From Actinomycetota bacterium (GTDB taxonomy: Bacteria; Actinomycetota; Acidimicrobiia; Acidimicrobiales; Ilumatobacteraceae), in contig JAPKZT010000314.1 of the NCBI GenBank assembly GCA_026393655.1, positions 1 to 16,597 of the forward strand: DNA of 16,597 nucleotides, given 5' to 3'. The position numbers and the translations under genes were made by a program. Shown piece after piece: positions 7,059-15,427 of the stretch. Numbering within the stretch: the first letter of the stretch is position 1; every line of letters starts with the position of its first letter. The notes below the pieces were generated by a model that did not search any database, was not told the origin of the DNA, and saw only the letters and a list, made by a program, of their open reading frames with translations.

Positions 7059-7661
7059 ATGTTTATTAAAGTTTGCGGAATCACCAACACCCAGGACGCT
7101 CTAGATGCAGTCGCATGTGGCGCTGACGCTTTGGGCTTTCTATTCGCAGAATCGCCGCGAAAAATTTCTGTAAATGCAGTGCGAGAAATTGTTGAGCAAT
7201 TGCCGGCAAATATTTTGACAGTTGGTGTTTTTCGCGATCAAGATTCTCGATATGTGATCGACACCGTGGGTGAAGCTGGTTTGATGGGTGCTCAACTTCA
7301 TGGTCAAGAATCAAGCGCCCAAGTTGCCGAGGTCATGGCAGAAGTTGATTGGGTAGTCAAATCTGTAGTAGCAGGATCGGCAGAAGCGTCTAGTGCTAAC
7401 AACTACGGCACCGAAATGATTTTGGTTGATTCGGCACACCCTGGCACTGGTACGGCTTATGACTTATCTTTACTAAAGCAACTTCCTAAGACAATCAACA
7501 TTATTTTGTCGGGTGGACTAACTGTTAGCAATGTCGCAGAATCAATCAGAACGGTGTCGCCTTGGGGTGTTGATGTTAGTTCTGGTGTTGAGACTTCGCC
7601 TGGAATAAAAGACATAACGAAAATGCGAGATTTCATCACGAATGCACAAGCAATTAGTTAA
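7059..7661 (+). CDS. trpF: Phosphoribosylanthranilate isomerase
   Basis: It performs the Amadori rearrangement of phosphoribosylanthranilate to CdRP, the step before TrpC. The 200-residue single-domain TIM barrel has the catalytic base Cys6 in KVCGIT, the general acid Asp124 in ILVDS, and the phosphate-binding LSGGLTVSN and GVDVSSGVETSPG stretches near the C-terminus. It starts with ATG at the base after the trpC stop, so the two are translationally adjacent. Many Actinobacteria lack trpF and use the dual-function PriA; the presence of a dedicated TrpF here is informative for lineage. Confidence 0.95.
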   Translation: MFIKVCGITNTQDALDAVACGADALGFLFAESPRKISVNAVREIVEQLPANILTVGVFRDQDSRYVIDTVGEAGLMGAQLHGQESSAQVAEVMAEVDWVVKSVVAGSAEASSANNYGTEMILVDSAHPGTGTAYDLSLLKQLPKTINIILSGGLTVSNVAESIRTVSPWGVDVSSGVETSPGIKDITKMRDFITNAQAIS

Positions 7662-7703
7662 TGCACGGCAATTGCGCTCGTCGAACAGTTAAGTTGTGAG
7701 ACT

Positions 7704-8894
7704 ATGACAAGCAAATCTGTGCCACGAGAATTACTCACTCCAGGTGCTGACGGCAGGTTCGGTGATTTTGGTGGAAGATACGTACCGGAAACTCTCGTGC
7801 CTGCATGCCAAGAGTTAGAGAGAGCCTTTGATGCTGCATGGAAAGACACTGTTTTTAGAACCGAACTAGATGATTTATTGCGTGAGTATGCCGGACGTCC
7901 TTCGATTTTGACCGAGTGTCACAATCTTGGCGCACAACTTGGTATTCGTTTGGTATTAAAACGCGAAGATCTAAATCACACCGGCTCGCACAAAATAAAT
8001 AGCGTGCTCGGTCAAGCATTACTCGCAAAGCGAATGGGTAAAAAGCGCATTATTGCCGAGACCGGCGCTGGTCAGCATGGAGTTGCATCGGCGACCGCTG
8101 CAGCACTACTTGGTCTTGAGTGCAAGGTTTACATGGGTGCCGTCGATGTCGAAAGACAGTCATTGAATGTTTTTCGTATGAAACTTCTAGGCGCTCAAGT
8201 TGAGGCTGTCAATTCAGGTAGTCGCACACTCAAAGATGCAGTCAACGAAGCAATGCGCGATTGGGTTGCAACTGTTGAGTCAAGTTATTACGCAATCGGC
8301 TCAGTGATGGGACCACATCCTTATCCGTTTATGGTTCGTCAGTTTCAAAGTGTGATCGGCAAAGAAGCACGCCAACAATTTCATGCGATGTTCGACGGTC
8401 AAGATCCAAATATTGTTGTGGCCTGTGTCGGCGGTGGCTCAAACGCAATGGGTATCTTCTCAGGGTTTATTGATGCAGACACGCGCTTAATCGGTGTCGA
8501 GCCTGCTGGTGGCGCGGCTGTTGGTCGCGGCGTACCGGGCGTGGTGCATGGAATGAAAAGTTATTTGATGCAAGATGAACATGGTCAAGTGCAAGAGGCA
8601 CACTCAATCAGCGCTGGGCTTGATTATCCAGGTGTCGGCCCTGAACATTCGTATTTGGCTTCTGTCGGTCGCGCCGAATATCCGAGTGTTACCGACGATG
8701 AAGTGATCGCAGGTTTTCAATTGCTGGCCCGAAGCGAGGGGATTATTCCAGCACTTGAATGTGCTCATGCTGTTGCGTGGATCACAAAAGAATCACCAAA
8801 GATTCAAGGACAAACAGTTCTCATGAATCTGTCAGGTCGGGGTGACAAAGATGTTGCGCAGATGATGTCAATATTGGGCGAATCCCTTGGCTGA
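7704..8894 (+). CDS. trpB: Tryptophan synthase beta chain
   Basis: It condenses indole with serine to give tryptophan using pyridoxal phosphate, in an alpha2-beta2 complex with TrpA. The 396-residue protein has the PLP lysine Lys97 in NHTGSHKIN, the catalytic Glu119 in AETGAGQHG, and the PLP-phosphate loop GGGSN at 243-247. The opening GRFGDFGGRYVPETL is typical of the TrpB1 type that pairs with TrpA. It lies 42 bases after trpF. Its TGA stop shares one base with the trpA ATG, the usual coupling for this stoichiometric pair. Confidence 0.97.
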   Translation: MTSKSVPRELLTPGADGRFGDFGGRYVPETLVPACQELERAFDAAWKDTVFRTELDDLLREYAGRPSILTECHNLGAQLGIRLVLKREDLNHTGSHKINSVLGQALLAKRMGKKRIIAETGAGQHGVASATAAALLGLECKVYMGAVDVERQSLNVFRMKLLGAQVEAVNSGSRTLKDAVNEAMRDWVATVESSYYAIGSVMGPHPYPFMVRQFQSVIGKEARQQFHAMFDGQDPNIVVACVGGGSNAMGIFSGFIDADTRLIGVEPAGGAAVGRGVPGVVHGMKSYLMQDEHGQVQEAHSISAGLDYPGVGPEHSYLASVGRAEYPSVTDDEVIAGFQLLARSEGIIPALECAHAVAWITKESPKIQGQTVLMNLSGRGDKDVAQMMSILGESLG

Positions 8895-9700
8895 TGAATA
8901 CTGAACGTTCTGGTTTTGGTGTACTTGAGACGCGACTACGAGATGCGCGTTTATCCTCGCGAAAGATTCTCGTTCCATATATAACTGGCGGACTTACAGG
9001 TTGGATCGACGCGATACGCGCTGCGGCTGCCAACGGCGCAGACGCGGTCGAAATCGGGATTCCGTTTTCTGACCCAGTTATGGACGGTCCGGTAATTCAA
9101 CAAGCTTCAGAAAAAGCTTTGCGTGACGGTGCAACACCAACCTCGATTTTTAACGAACTACGAAATGTTGATGTACAGATTCCGCTGATTGTGATGTGCT
9201 ACTACAACACCGTATTTCGTGCGGGTCACGAGCGGTTCGCGAACGCATTATGTGATGCTGGTGTAGTTGCGGCGATTGTGCCAGACCTGCCGCTCGAAGA
9301 ATCAAGCGAGTGGTGCGATGCGGCTGATAAAGCCACGATTGAAACTATTATGCTCGCGGCCCCGACTGCGCCTGACGAGCGATTGCCTCGGGTCGTCGCG
9401 CGTGCTCGTGGATTTGTTTATGCCGTGGGTTTATTGGGCGTTACTGGTGAGCGTGCCGAATTGGCAACAACCGCAATTTCAATGGCGACACGGTTGAAAA
9501 AAATTACTGATGTGCCAGTTTTGGTTGGTGTTGGAGTATCAAATGCGCAACAAGCGCAGCAAGCATGTGTCGTCGCTGACGGCGTGATTCAAGGTGCGTC
9601 TGTAGTTCGACGGTTACTAGATGATGGGCCCGACGCTGTGGGCAGTTATGTCGCAGAGGTTCGATTCGCGCTTGACAGCCAGAGTATTGCGACACGCTAA
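8894..9700 (+). CDS. trpA: Tryptophan synthase alpha chain
   Basis: It cleaves indole-3-glycerol phosphate to indole, which is channelled to TrpB. The 268-residue TIM barrel shows both catalytic acids, Glu53 in VEIGIPFSDP and Asp64 in VMDGP, eleven apart as Glu49 and Asp60 in E. coli. Other family marks are VPDLPLEES and LLGVTGERAE. The usual YITAGDP opening is YITGGLTG. The ATG overlaps the trpB stop in TGATG. With trpC, trpF and trpB this gives the last four steps of the pathway; trpE, trpG and trpD are not in the window. Confidence 0.96.
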   Translation: MNTERSGFGVLETRLRDARLSSRKILVPYITGGLTGWIDAIRAAAANGADAVEIGIPFSDPVMDGPVIQQASEKALRDGATPTSIFNELRNVDVQIPLIVMCYYNTVFRAGHERFANALCDAGVVAAIVPDLPLEESSEWCDAADKATIETIMLAAPTAPDERLPRVVARARGFVYAVGLLGVTGERAELATTAISMATRLKKITDVPVLVGVGVSNAQQAQQACVVADGVIQGASVVRRLLDDGPDAVGSYVAEVRFALDSQSIATR

Positions 9701-9709
9701 ATTAATGAC

Positions 9710-10162
9710 ATGTTGAAAGTTGGAGACAAAGCGCCTGCGTTTTCGCTACTTGACCAGCACGAAAAAAAAGTGTCACTTAAAGATTTTGCGAAACAAAAAG
9801 TTTTGGTTTATTTTTACCCAAAGGCAGACACGCCTGGGTGCACTGAGCAGTCGTGTTTATTGCGAGATATTCGTAAGACCATTGGCAAAACAGTAATAGT
9901 CGGTATCAGTCCTGATGACTCAAGTAAACAACTTAAGTTCGATAAGAAATTTGATCTTGGTTTCACACTGCTTGCCGATATAGAACACGTCGTTGCCAAG
10001 TCGTTCAAAGTCTGGCAAAAAAAATCAATGTACGGTCGCGAATATATGGGCATTGTCCGTTCAGCTTTTTTGATTGACGAAAAAGGCAAAATTGAGCAAG
10101 CATGGTACAAAATCTCACCGAAAGATACGCCCAAAAATCTCCTAAAGGCACTCGAGAAGTGA
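9710..10162 (+). CDS. bcp: Peroxiredoxin, Bcp/PrxQ type (thiol peroxidase)
   Basis: It reduces hydrogen peroxide and organic hydroperoxides in the cytosol using thioredoxin or similar. The 150-residue thioredoxin fold has the peroxidatic Cys44 in DTPGCTEQSC and the resolving Cys49 five residues on, the atypical 2-Cys arrangement of Bcp. The conserved YFYPKADTPGCT and RSAFLIDEKG stretches are present. It is unusually rich in lysine compared with its neighbours. It starts 9 bases after trpA, so it is likely in the same transcript, and its TGA overlaps the preferred fabZ start in GTGA. Confidence 0.95.
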   Translation: MLKVGDKAPAFSLLDQHEKKVSLKDFAKQKVLVYFYPKADTPGCTEQSCLLRDIRKTIGKTVIVGISPDDSSKQLKFDKKFDLGFTLLADIEHVVAKSFKVWQKKSMYGREYMGIVRSAFLIDEKGKIEQAWYKISPKDTPKNLLKALEK

Positions 10163-10587
10163 GCCAGTTTCCAGATCCATCTTCAGTTATTCCGCATCGA
10201 GCGCCGTTTCTTTTTGTAGACCAAGTGACCGCGCTAGACCCTGGTCAGAGTGCATCCGGTATTTGGCGATTAACTGGCGATGAGAATTTTTTTGTTGGGC
10301 ACTTTCCGGGGCGAGCAACGTTGCCAGGAGTATTGATGTGTGAGGCGATCGCCCAAGTGGGGGCAATTGCGATTCTCAGCGATGCAAAGTTCGCCAATAA
10401 GTTGCCGCTGTTTGGTGGCATTGATTCAGCCCGATTTCGTCGACAGGTGGTTCCTGGTGACACACTTGAAATGACAGTCACGCTTACACGAATGTCGGCG
10501 AGAGCCGGAAAAGGTTCGGGTGTCGCAACGGTTAACGGTGAAATCGCTTGTCAATGCGAATTGTTTTTCGTCATCGTTGACGCCTAA
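10159..10587 (+). CDS. fabZ: 3-hydroxyacyl-ACP dehydratase, FabZ type
   Basis: It removes water from 3-hydroxyacyl-ACP to give trans-2-enoyl-ACP in the fatty acid elongation cycle. The hot-dog fold shows the opening IPHRAPFLFVD and the catalytic His48 and Glu62 in GHFPGRATLPGVLMCEA, 14 apart as in E. coli FabZ. I chose the GTG at 10159, overlapping the bcp stop in GTGA. This gives 142 residues, the normal length; the in-frame ATG at 10102 would overlap bcp by 61 bases and add a non-conserved leader. It is on the opposite strand to the rest of the fatty acid genes, and its stop is four bases from the fabF stop. Confidence 0.94.
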   Translation: MSQFPDPSSVIPHRAPFLFVDQVTALDPGQSASGIWRLTGDENFFVGHFPGRATLPGVLMCEAIAQVGAIAILSDAKFANKLPLFGGIDSARFRRQVVPGDTLEMTVTLTRMSARAGKGSGVATVNGEIACQCELFFVIVDA

Positions 10588-10591
10588 GAAT

Positions 10592-11779
10592 TTATTCTTG
10601 ATATGGCGAAATAATTATTGAGCCGTTGTGGCCACCGAAACCAAAATTGTTTGAAATTGTTGGGCCAGGCTTCCACGCGCGAGCCTCGGCAATGACGACA
10701 TCAACTGACATTTCAGAATCAACGACGGTTGTATTAGCAGTTGGTGGAATCAAATTATGTTCGAAAGAAAGCAGTACTGCGGCCGCTTCAAGTGCTCCAG
10801 CGGCACCAAGTGGATGCCCAGTTACGCCCTTGATCGATGTCATCGGTGGAGGAGTATTCCCGAAAATCTTTGCCACTGCTTGTGCTTCGGCGGCATCATT
10901 TAAAGGCGTCGAGGTGCCGTGCGCATTGATTTGTTTGATGTCGTTTGGTGATAGTCCAGCATCGGTGAGCGCCAGTTGCATGCATGCTGCAGCACCAACG
11001 CCACCCGGTGACGGCGCAGTGATGTGATGGGCATCGGCATTGCTACCTGCACCAACTATTTCTCCAAGAATCTTTACTCCACGTTTGATTGCTAAATCAA
11101 GTCGCTCTAACACAAACACTGCAGCACCTTCACCAAAAATAAAACCATCTCGTGTTGCGTCGAATGGTTTACTGACCATGGTTGTTGATAACGCAGTCAT
11201 GTTTTCGAAACCGGCAACCGCAGTGATCGTCGCAGCAGATTCTGAACCGCCTGAAATTACTGCATCGCACATGCCCCACGAAATTTGTCGCGCCGCGTAA
11301 CCAAGTGCGTGGGTGGCAGCGGCACACGCCGTACAAATAGTTTCAGCAGGACCTTGAAAGCCGTGACGCATCGAGATTGCTGCACCGGCCGCATTCGACA
11401 TCATCATTGGCACCAAGAATGGCGAAACTCGTTCTTTGCCCTTTGCAACTCGAACTTCAACTTGACCTTCTAGAGTGCGCAAGCCGCCAATACCGGTACC
11501 GAAGATCGTGCCGATTCGTGCGCGATCATAAGGCAGCGCGCCTGATTGCTCTAGTGCTTCTTGTGCTGCCGCGAGAGCGTATTGCTCGCATCTATCGGCA
11601 CGGCGCATTTCTTTTGGGCCAGCAAAGTACGGTGTCGCATCCCAATTTTCGATTTCAACAGTATGCGAGCCACTCAAACCAGGGCCAAGAAGACCATTCC
11701 AAAAATTCTGTTTACCGATACCGCACGGTGCTACAACGCCATAACCCGTGATTGCTACTCGGTGGCCTGCTCCTTGCAT
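10592..11779 (-). CDS. fabF: 3-oxoacyl-ACP synthase II
   Basis: It elongates acyl-ACP by decarboxylative condensation with malonyl-ACP. The 395-residue thiolase-fold protein has the Cys-His-His triad: Cys152 in TACAAATHA, His287 in NAHGTSTPLND and His322 in GVTGHPLGAAGA, with Lys317 just before. GFGGHNGSIII near the C-terminus is the family end motif. It is the last gene of the minus-strand cluster, 19 bases after acpP, and ends four bases from the convergent fabZ. The length is slightly below the usual 410. Confidence 0.96.
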   Translation of the reverse strand: MQGAGHRVAITGYGVVAPCGIGKQNFWNGLLGPGLSGSHTVEIENWDATPYFAGPKEMRRADRCEQYALAAAQEALEQSGALPYDRARIGTIFGTGIGGLRTLEGQVEVRVAKGKERVSPFLVPMMMSNAAGAAISMRHGFQGPAETICTACAAATHALGYAARQISWGMCDAVISGGSESAATITAVAGFENMTALSTTMVSKPFDATRDGFIFGEGAAVFVLERLDLAIKRGVKILGEIVGAGSNADAHHITAPSPGGVGAAACMQLALTDAGLSPNDIKQINAHGTSTPLNDAAEAQAVAKIFGNTPPPMTSIKGVTGHPLGAAGALEAAAVLLSFEHNLIPPTANTTVVDSEMSVDVVIAEARAWKPGPTISNNFGFGGHNGSIIISPYQE

Positions 11780-11798
11780 ATATTAACGCTTTAGAAAA

Positions 11799-12038
11799 TC
11801 AGGAGACTTTCGAAGTAACGAGATTAAATGCTTTGCCGACAGTGTCGACACCTTCAAGATCGCTCTCCGGTACTGATATACCGAATTCTTCTTCGAGTGC
11901 CATCACAAACTCGACGAGGTCAAGGCTGTCTGAGCCGAGATCTTCTTTAAATTTTGCTTCAAGCGTCACTTTGCCAGCATCAACTGCCAAAACATCAATT
12001 GCACATTTTTTAAATCGATCAAATAGTTGTTGGTCCAT
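11799..12038 (-). CDS. acpP: Acyl carrier protein
   Basis: It carries growing acyl chains on a 4'-phosphopantetheine arm. The acidic 79-residue helical protein has the attachment Ser38 in LGSDSLDLVEFVMALEEEFG. It lies between fabG (9-base gap) and fabF (19-base gap), the classical position. The start is ATG. Confidence 0.97.
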   Translation of the reverse strand: MDQQLFDRFKKCAIDVLAVDAGKVTLEAKFKEDLGSDSLDLVEFVMALEEEFGISVPESDLEGVDTVGKAFNLVTSKVS

Positions 12039-12047
12039 GCGATAAGT

Positions 12048-12752
12048 CTAGTGCCCCATGCCTAATCCGCCATCGACTGGTATTACTGCACCCGTGATGT
12101 AAGCAGCATCTTGGGATGCGAGAAATGCAACAACGCCAGCAATTTCTTGGGGGGTCGCTGTACGGCCAAGTGGAACTGCATCGATCATTTTCGCACGCTG
12201 TTCGTCAGTTAGCGCAGCCGTCATATCTGTTTCAACAGGACCAGGTGCGACGACATTCACAGTTATTGAACGCGACCCAAGTTCTCGCGCTAGCGAGCGG
12301 GCGAGACCAACTAAGCCTGATTTAGAAGCGGCATAGTTTGCCTGTCCTGCTGAACCAAGTAGACCGACGACTGACGACATCAAGATAATTCGACCAGATC
12401 TTGCCCTCAACATTCCTTGAGTAGCGCGCTTACAAACGCGATACGCGCCAGTTAAATTTGCATCAATTACCGAAGAGAAATCGCTCTCGCTCATTCGAAG
12501 CAGGAGCAAATCTTTTGTGACGCCCGCATTTGACACAAGAACTTGAACAGCACCAAATTTTTCTTCAACAGCAGAAAACGCGGCATCAACTTCGACCTGC
12601 GAAGTTACATCACATTTGACCGAAAAAAAATCATTTGTAGGTTTGGTGCTGTTGTAAGTAATTGCGACTTTGTCGCCAAGGCTCGCAAAATGTTGCGCAC
12701 ATGCGAGTCCGATACCTTTTGAACCACCGGTGATTAGTACAACTCGACTCAT
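12048..12752 (-). CDS. fabG: 3-oxoacyl-ACP reductase
   Basis: It reduces 3-oxoacyl-ACP with NADPH. This short-chain dehydrogenase has the cofactor loop GGSKGIG (9-15), SNAGVT and the Ser127-Tyr140-Lys144 catalytic set, in MSSVVG and YAASKSG. I prefer the ATG at 12750-12752 (234 residues). It overlaps the fabH stop in ATGA and has GGAAG five bases upstream. An ATG twelve bases earlier, giving MEAT in front, is possible but would contain that ribosome binding site. The gene lies between fabH and acpP, which supports FabG over other dehydrogenases of the family. Confidence 0.95.
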   Translation of the reverse strand: MSRVVLITGGSKGIGLACAQHFASLGDKVAITYNSTKPTNDFFSVKCDVTSQVEVDAAFSAVEEKFGAVQVLVSNAGVTKDLLLLRMSESDFSSVIDANLTGAYRVCKRATQGMLRARSGRIILMSSVVGLLGSAGQANYAASKSGLVGLARSLARELGSRSITVNVVAPGPVETDMTAALTDEQRAKMIDAVPLGRTATPQEIAGVVAFLASQDAAYITGAVIPVDGGLGMGH

Positions 12753-13699
12753 GGTTGCTTCCATTTTATAACTGCACTGGCAGCAGTCATCCCGGCACCA
12801 AAACCAACGAGCAATATATTGTCGCCCGTTTTAAGACGATTCGTATCAGCAGCCTCAAATAATGCAAGTGGGATCGAAGCCGAAGATGTATTGCCAGTCT
12901 CGTTGCCGACCCACGAGACTTTGCTCATCGGAATGTTTAGTCGTTTGCACGCTGCCTCAATGATGCGAATGTTGGCTTGGTGAGGCGCGACAAGTGTGAT
13001 GTCGTTTGTTGTCAAACCTGCGGCCGCTATAGATTTTTCTGCTGAGTCAACCATGATTCGCACAGCACGGCGAAATACTTCTTTGCCTTCCATTTGCAAT
13101 GTGCCACCGATCTCGGCGTAAAGAAGATCTTCGAGCGAGCCATCAGCATCTATATCCCAGCCCAACAATTGACCCGGGCCTTCAACAGATTCAAGAACTG
13201 CTGCTCCTGATCCATCAGCGAAAAGAATTGCAGTGTTTCGATCTGTCCAATCAGTGATTCGTGAAAGAGTGTCGGTGCCAATCACTAAAACTCTTTTCAG
13301 CCCGATTGCCAGAAGTCCGTGACCTGCGACAAGTGCGTAAACGAAACCAGAACAGGCTGCATTCACATCAAACGCGCCGCATCTCAGCCCTAGTCCGTGT
13401 TGTACCGCGGCACTTGTTGCGGGCACCGATCGGTCTGGGGTAGTGGTTGAAAGAATTAACGCGTCAATTGTTAACGGGTCGACTCCTGACATTTCAATTG
13501 CTTTGCGCCCAGATTCGATTGAGAGGCTCGCTGTCGAGCCGCCAATATGTCGACGTTCAATACCGGTGCGTTCGATAATCCATTCATCAGATGTATCGAG
13601 GGTTTTGGCAAGGTCTGCGTTCGTTACGACCTTTTCTGGTAGCGCTCGACCCCAACCTGTGATTTCACCATTGACGGCAGAGTTTGGAATTTTCGGCAT
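12749..13699 (-). CDS. fabH: 3-oxoacyl-ACP synthase III
   Basis: It starts fatty acid synthesis by condensing an acyl-CoA primer with malonyl-ACP. The 316-residue protein has the triad Cys116 in NAACSGF, His240 in APHQANIRI and Asn270 in NTSSASIPLA, plus the early DEWIIERTGIERRH motif. The segment between about residues 183 and 210 is shorter than in E. coli FabH. Whether it prefers acetyl or branched primers cannot be told from sequence. It starts 9 bases after fabD and its stop overlaps the fabG start by four bases. Confidence 0.95.
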   Translation of the reverse strand: MPKIPNSAVNGEITGWGRALPEKVVTNADLAKTLDTSDEWIIERTGIERRHIGGSTASLSIESGRKAIEMSGVDPLTIDALILSTTTPDRSVPATSAAVQHGLGLRCGAFDVNAACSGFVYALVAGHGLLAIGLKRVLVIGTDTLSRITDWTDRNTAILFADGSGAAVLESVEGPGQLLGWDIDADGSLEDLLYAEIGGTLQMEGKEVFRRAVRIMVDSAEKSIAAAGLTTNDITLVAPHQANIRIIEAACKRLNIPMSKVSWVGNETGNTSSASIPLALFEAADTNRLKTGDNILLVGFGAGMTAASAVIKWKQP

Positions 13700-13708
13700 T
13701 AACGAATC

Positions 13709-14884
13709 TTAAATAGTCCGTAGCCAAGCGATTGGCTGATGCGCAGTAACTCTTTCGCCTTCAACGCTAATGAAATTTTGCAACACGCCGTCAAATAGTG
13801 ATCGAACCTCGTGATCTCCTACCATCCCCAACACATCCCCAACGCTAATCCGCGTTCCATCGGCGAGAGTATTCTTCGGGGTGAATACTCCGGCACTCGG
13901 GCTCACGACTAGTCGCTCAACAGCGAAAAGATGTTCACCTTCATGCAACGTTGGATTGGGCTTTGCAGATTCACCAATCCATTCGATTAATTTGTCGAGT
14001 TCATCAGGGGTCGAAATACTAAGTGTGCGTGCGGTTGTAATCGTTCGCTTCGCCATACCCGTTAGTACACCACCAGGTCCGAGTTCAATAAAATCACTAA
14101 TGCCATTTTCTGACATCGTCAACAGACATTGCCTCCAACGAACTGGGCTTGACAACTGTGCCGACAAAAGTGTTGACCACTCTTCGCCGAGATTGTGTGC
14201 CTTGGCATCGACATTTGAAACAATCGGCACATCACTATCGCGAGGCTTTGCGGCTGCAATTGCTTCGCGCAACCGATCGCGTGCGCCACTCATGAATGGT
14301 GTGTGAAACGCTCCGGATACGGGCAACGACATTATCCGTTTTGCGCCCATTTGCTTGGCGTGATCACTAGCGAGTTCGACACCTTCAGCAGAACCAGCGA
14401 TCACAACTTGACCTGGCGCATTGAAATTGGCAATCCAAACATCGCTATCAGCACGACGACATGCAGTTTCGACATCTTCGTCTTCGAGACCGAGTACAGC
14501 AGCCATCACTCCTGGCGATGCTTGGCCGACTTCATGCATTGCTGCGGCGCGTTCAATCACGAGTCGAACCCCATCATCAAAGCCGAGGGCACCGTTGGCC
14601 GTTAAAGCGGTGTATTCGCCGAGCGAATGCCCAGCGCAAAGACTCGGCTCAAAGCCGAGACGCTCAACAGCGTCAAGCACCATCAGACTGGATACAAATG
14701 TTGTGAGTTGCGCGTTGCGGGTGTCTTTTAAAGTTTCAGCATCGGCACTGAGCAACAGTGCACCAACATCGCGGCCTGCGATTTCTGACGCTTCATCAAC
14801 GAGTTCCCAACTTTCATGACCAACCCAAGGTTGCCCCATGCCAGGCCGCTGAGACCCTTGACCGGGAAAGGTGAATGCAAGCAT
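13709..14884 (-). CDS. fabD: Malonyl-CoA:ACP transacylase with C-terminal biotinyl/lipoyl-like domain
   Basis: It transfers malonyl from CoA to ACP. The first 300 residues are a normal FabD: TFPGQGSQ at 5-12, nucleophile Ser87 in GHSLGE, Arg112 in VIERAAAM and His194 in GAFHTPFM. An extension follows at about 319-391 with the two-half pattern of a biotinyl/lipoyl domain. The first half runs from VVSPSAGVF to ISVGDVLGMV and the second from VRSLFDGVL to VEGERVTAHQPIAWL. The hairpin that should carry the modified lysine (EAMKM or DK type) reads GDHEV at 356-360 and has no lysine, so the domain cannot be biotinylated or lipoylated there. It heads the minus-strand operon. FabD is normally about 310 residues; this one has 391. 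Confidence 0.93.
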   Translation of the reverse strand: MLAFTFPGQGSQRPGMGQPWVGHESWELVDEASEIAGRDVGALLLSADAETLKDTRNAQLTTFVSSLMVLDAVERLGFEPSLCAGHSLGEYTALTANGALGFDDGVRLVIERAAAMHEVGQASPGVMAAVLGLEDEDVETACRRADSDVWIANFNAPGQVVIAGSAEGVELASDHAKQMGAKRIMSLPVSGAFHTPFMSGARDRLREAIAAAKPRDSDVPIVSNVDAKAHNLGEEWSTLLSAQLSSPVRWRQCLLTMSENGISDFIELGPGGVLTGMAKRTITTARTLSISTPDELDKLIEWIGESAKPNPTLHEGEHLFAVERLVVSPSAGVFTPKNTLADGTRISVGDVLGMVGDHEVRSLFDGVLQNFISVEGERVTAHQPIAWLRTI

Positions 14885-14994
14885 CGTCTTTTAAAAACCC
14901 TTCATTGTTTATACATCGTAGAAGCAAATCAGGTCGTTGCTGTGAACCTCATGCGTGCTGTCTATCTCAAATCATCTGTACGATATACGCGCAA
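14885..14994. promoter_or_regulatory. Divergent spacer between fabD and tRNA-Leu
   Basis: These 110 bases must hold the promoter of the leftward fab operon and that of the rightward tRNA. TATAAA on the minus strand (14913-14908), 24 bases before the fabD ATG, is a possible -10 box without a convincing -35. TACGAT (14979-14984), ten bases before the tRNA, is a possible -10 for the tRNA. I see no inverted repeat that would indicate a fatty-acid regulator site. Confidence 0.35.
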
Positions 14995-15077
14995 GCCCGG
15001 GTGGCGGAATGGCAGACGCGACGGACTCAAAATCCGTTATCTGAAAGGGTGTGTGGGTTCGACTCCCATCTCGGGCA
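14995..15077 (+). tRNA. tRNA-Leu (anticodon CAA)
   Basis: A full class II tRNA can be folded. The acceptor stem GCCCGGG (14995-15001) pairs with CTCGGGC (15070-15076), including one G-U, and the discriminator is A15077. The anticodon stem ACGGA/TCCGT encloses the loop CTCAAAA, with anticodon CAA at 15028-15030, reading UUG. A long variable arm follows, as in Leu and Ser tRNAs. The T arm is GTGGG, loop TTCGACT, then CCCAT. The D arm contains the invariant GGCGGAATGGCAGACGC-type sequence of leucine tRNAs. The 3' CCA is not encoded. Confidence 0.97.
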
Positions 15078-15112
15078 CTTTGCGGCAATTCTCTCTCAAT
15101 ACACTCATATAT

Positions 15113-15412
15113 ATGACTGCGCATAATTTCACCGATCGTTTCGTTGAAAGACGACTACGACGAGGAACGCAGACTATTCGCGAGTTGCAAGACGAATTGC
15201 GGATAACAAATGACCAACTTGAATTTATCTCTGATGACGCGCGCGATAAAGAAGTTCGGGCGATGGTTAGTGAAACCCCAAATGCTGCACTTGAGCATCA
15301 TGAAGCACAGCGGCATCTCGAAGTAATACAACGTCATCACGACCACTTAGTAAAATCAATTTCCGATCATCAGATGCATCAAGATCAGTTGCTTGACAAA
15401 CTTGTTAATTGA
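15113..15412 (+). CDS. Small predicted coiled-coil protein of unknown function
   Basis: This is a 99-residue, highly charged and apparently all-helical protein with many His, Gln, Glu and Arg residues. Heptad-like hydrophobic spacing runs through TIRELQDELRITNDQLEFI (about 21-39) and again from about 60 to 98, separated by the VSETPNA turn, so an antiparallel helical hairpin is likely. No signal peptide, membrane segment or catalytic motif is seen. I chose the ATG at 15113; the frame stays open upstream through the tRNA, which cannot be coding. The gene ends 15 bases before the ANTAR regulator, suggesting one transcript. I do not assign a function. Confidence 0.75.
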   Translation: MTAHNFTDRFVERRLRRGTQTIRELQDELRITNDQLEFISDDARDKEVRAMVSETPNAALEHHEAQRHLEVIQRHHDHLVKSISDHQMHQDQLLDKLVN

Positions 15413-15427
15413 GATGTGAATAGTTGA

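Noticed and set aside
10102..10587. A 161-residue fabZ starting at ATG 10102
   Set aside because: It overlaps bcp by 61 bases with a non-conserved leader; the GTG at 10159 gives normal length and a GTGA junction.
10587..10600. AAGAAT-TT-ATTCTT palindrome between fabZ and fabF as a bidirectional terminator
   Set aside because: It is perfect but short, has no G-C-rich stem and only a 2-base loop, so it is unlikely to terminate transcription.
14816..15412. A longer open frame for the coiled-coil gene starting at 14816
   Set aside because: It would run antisense over the fabD start and through the tRNA-Leu; the ATG at 15113 gives a self-consistent small protein.
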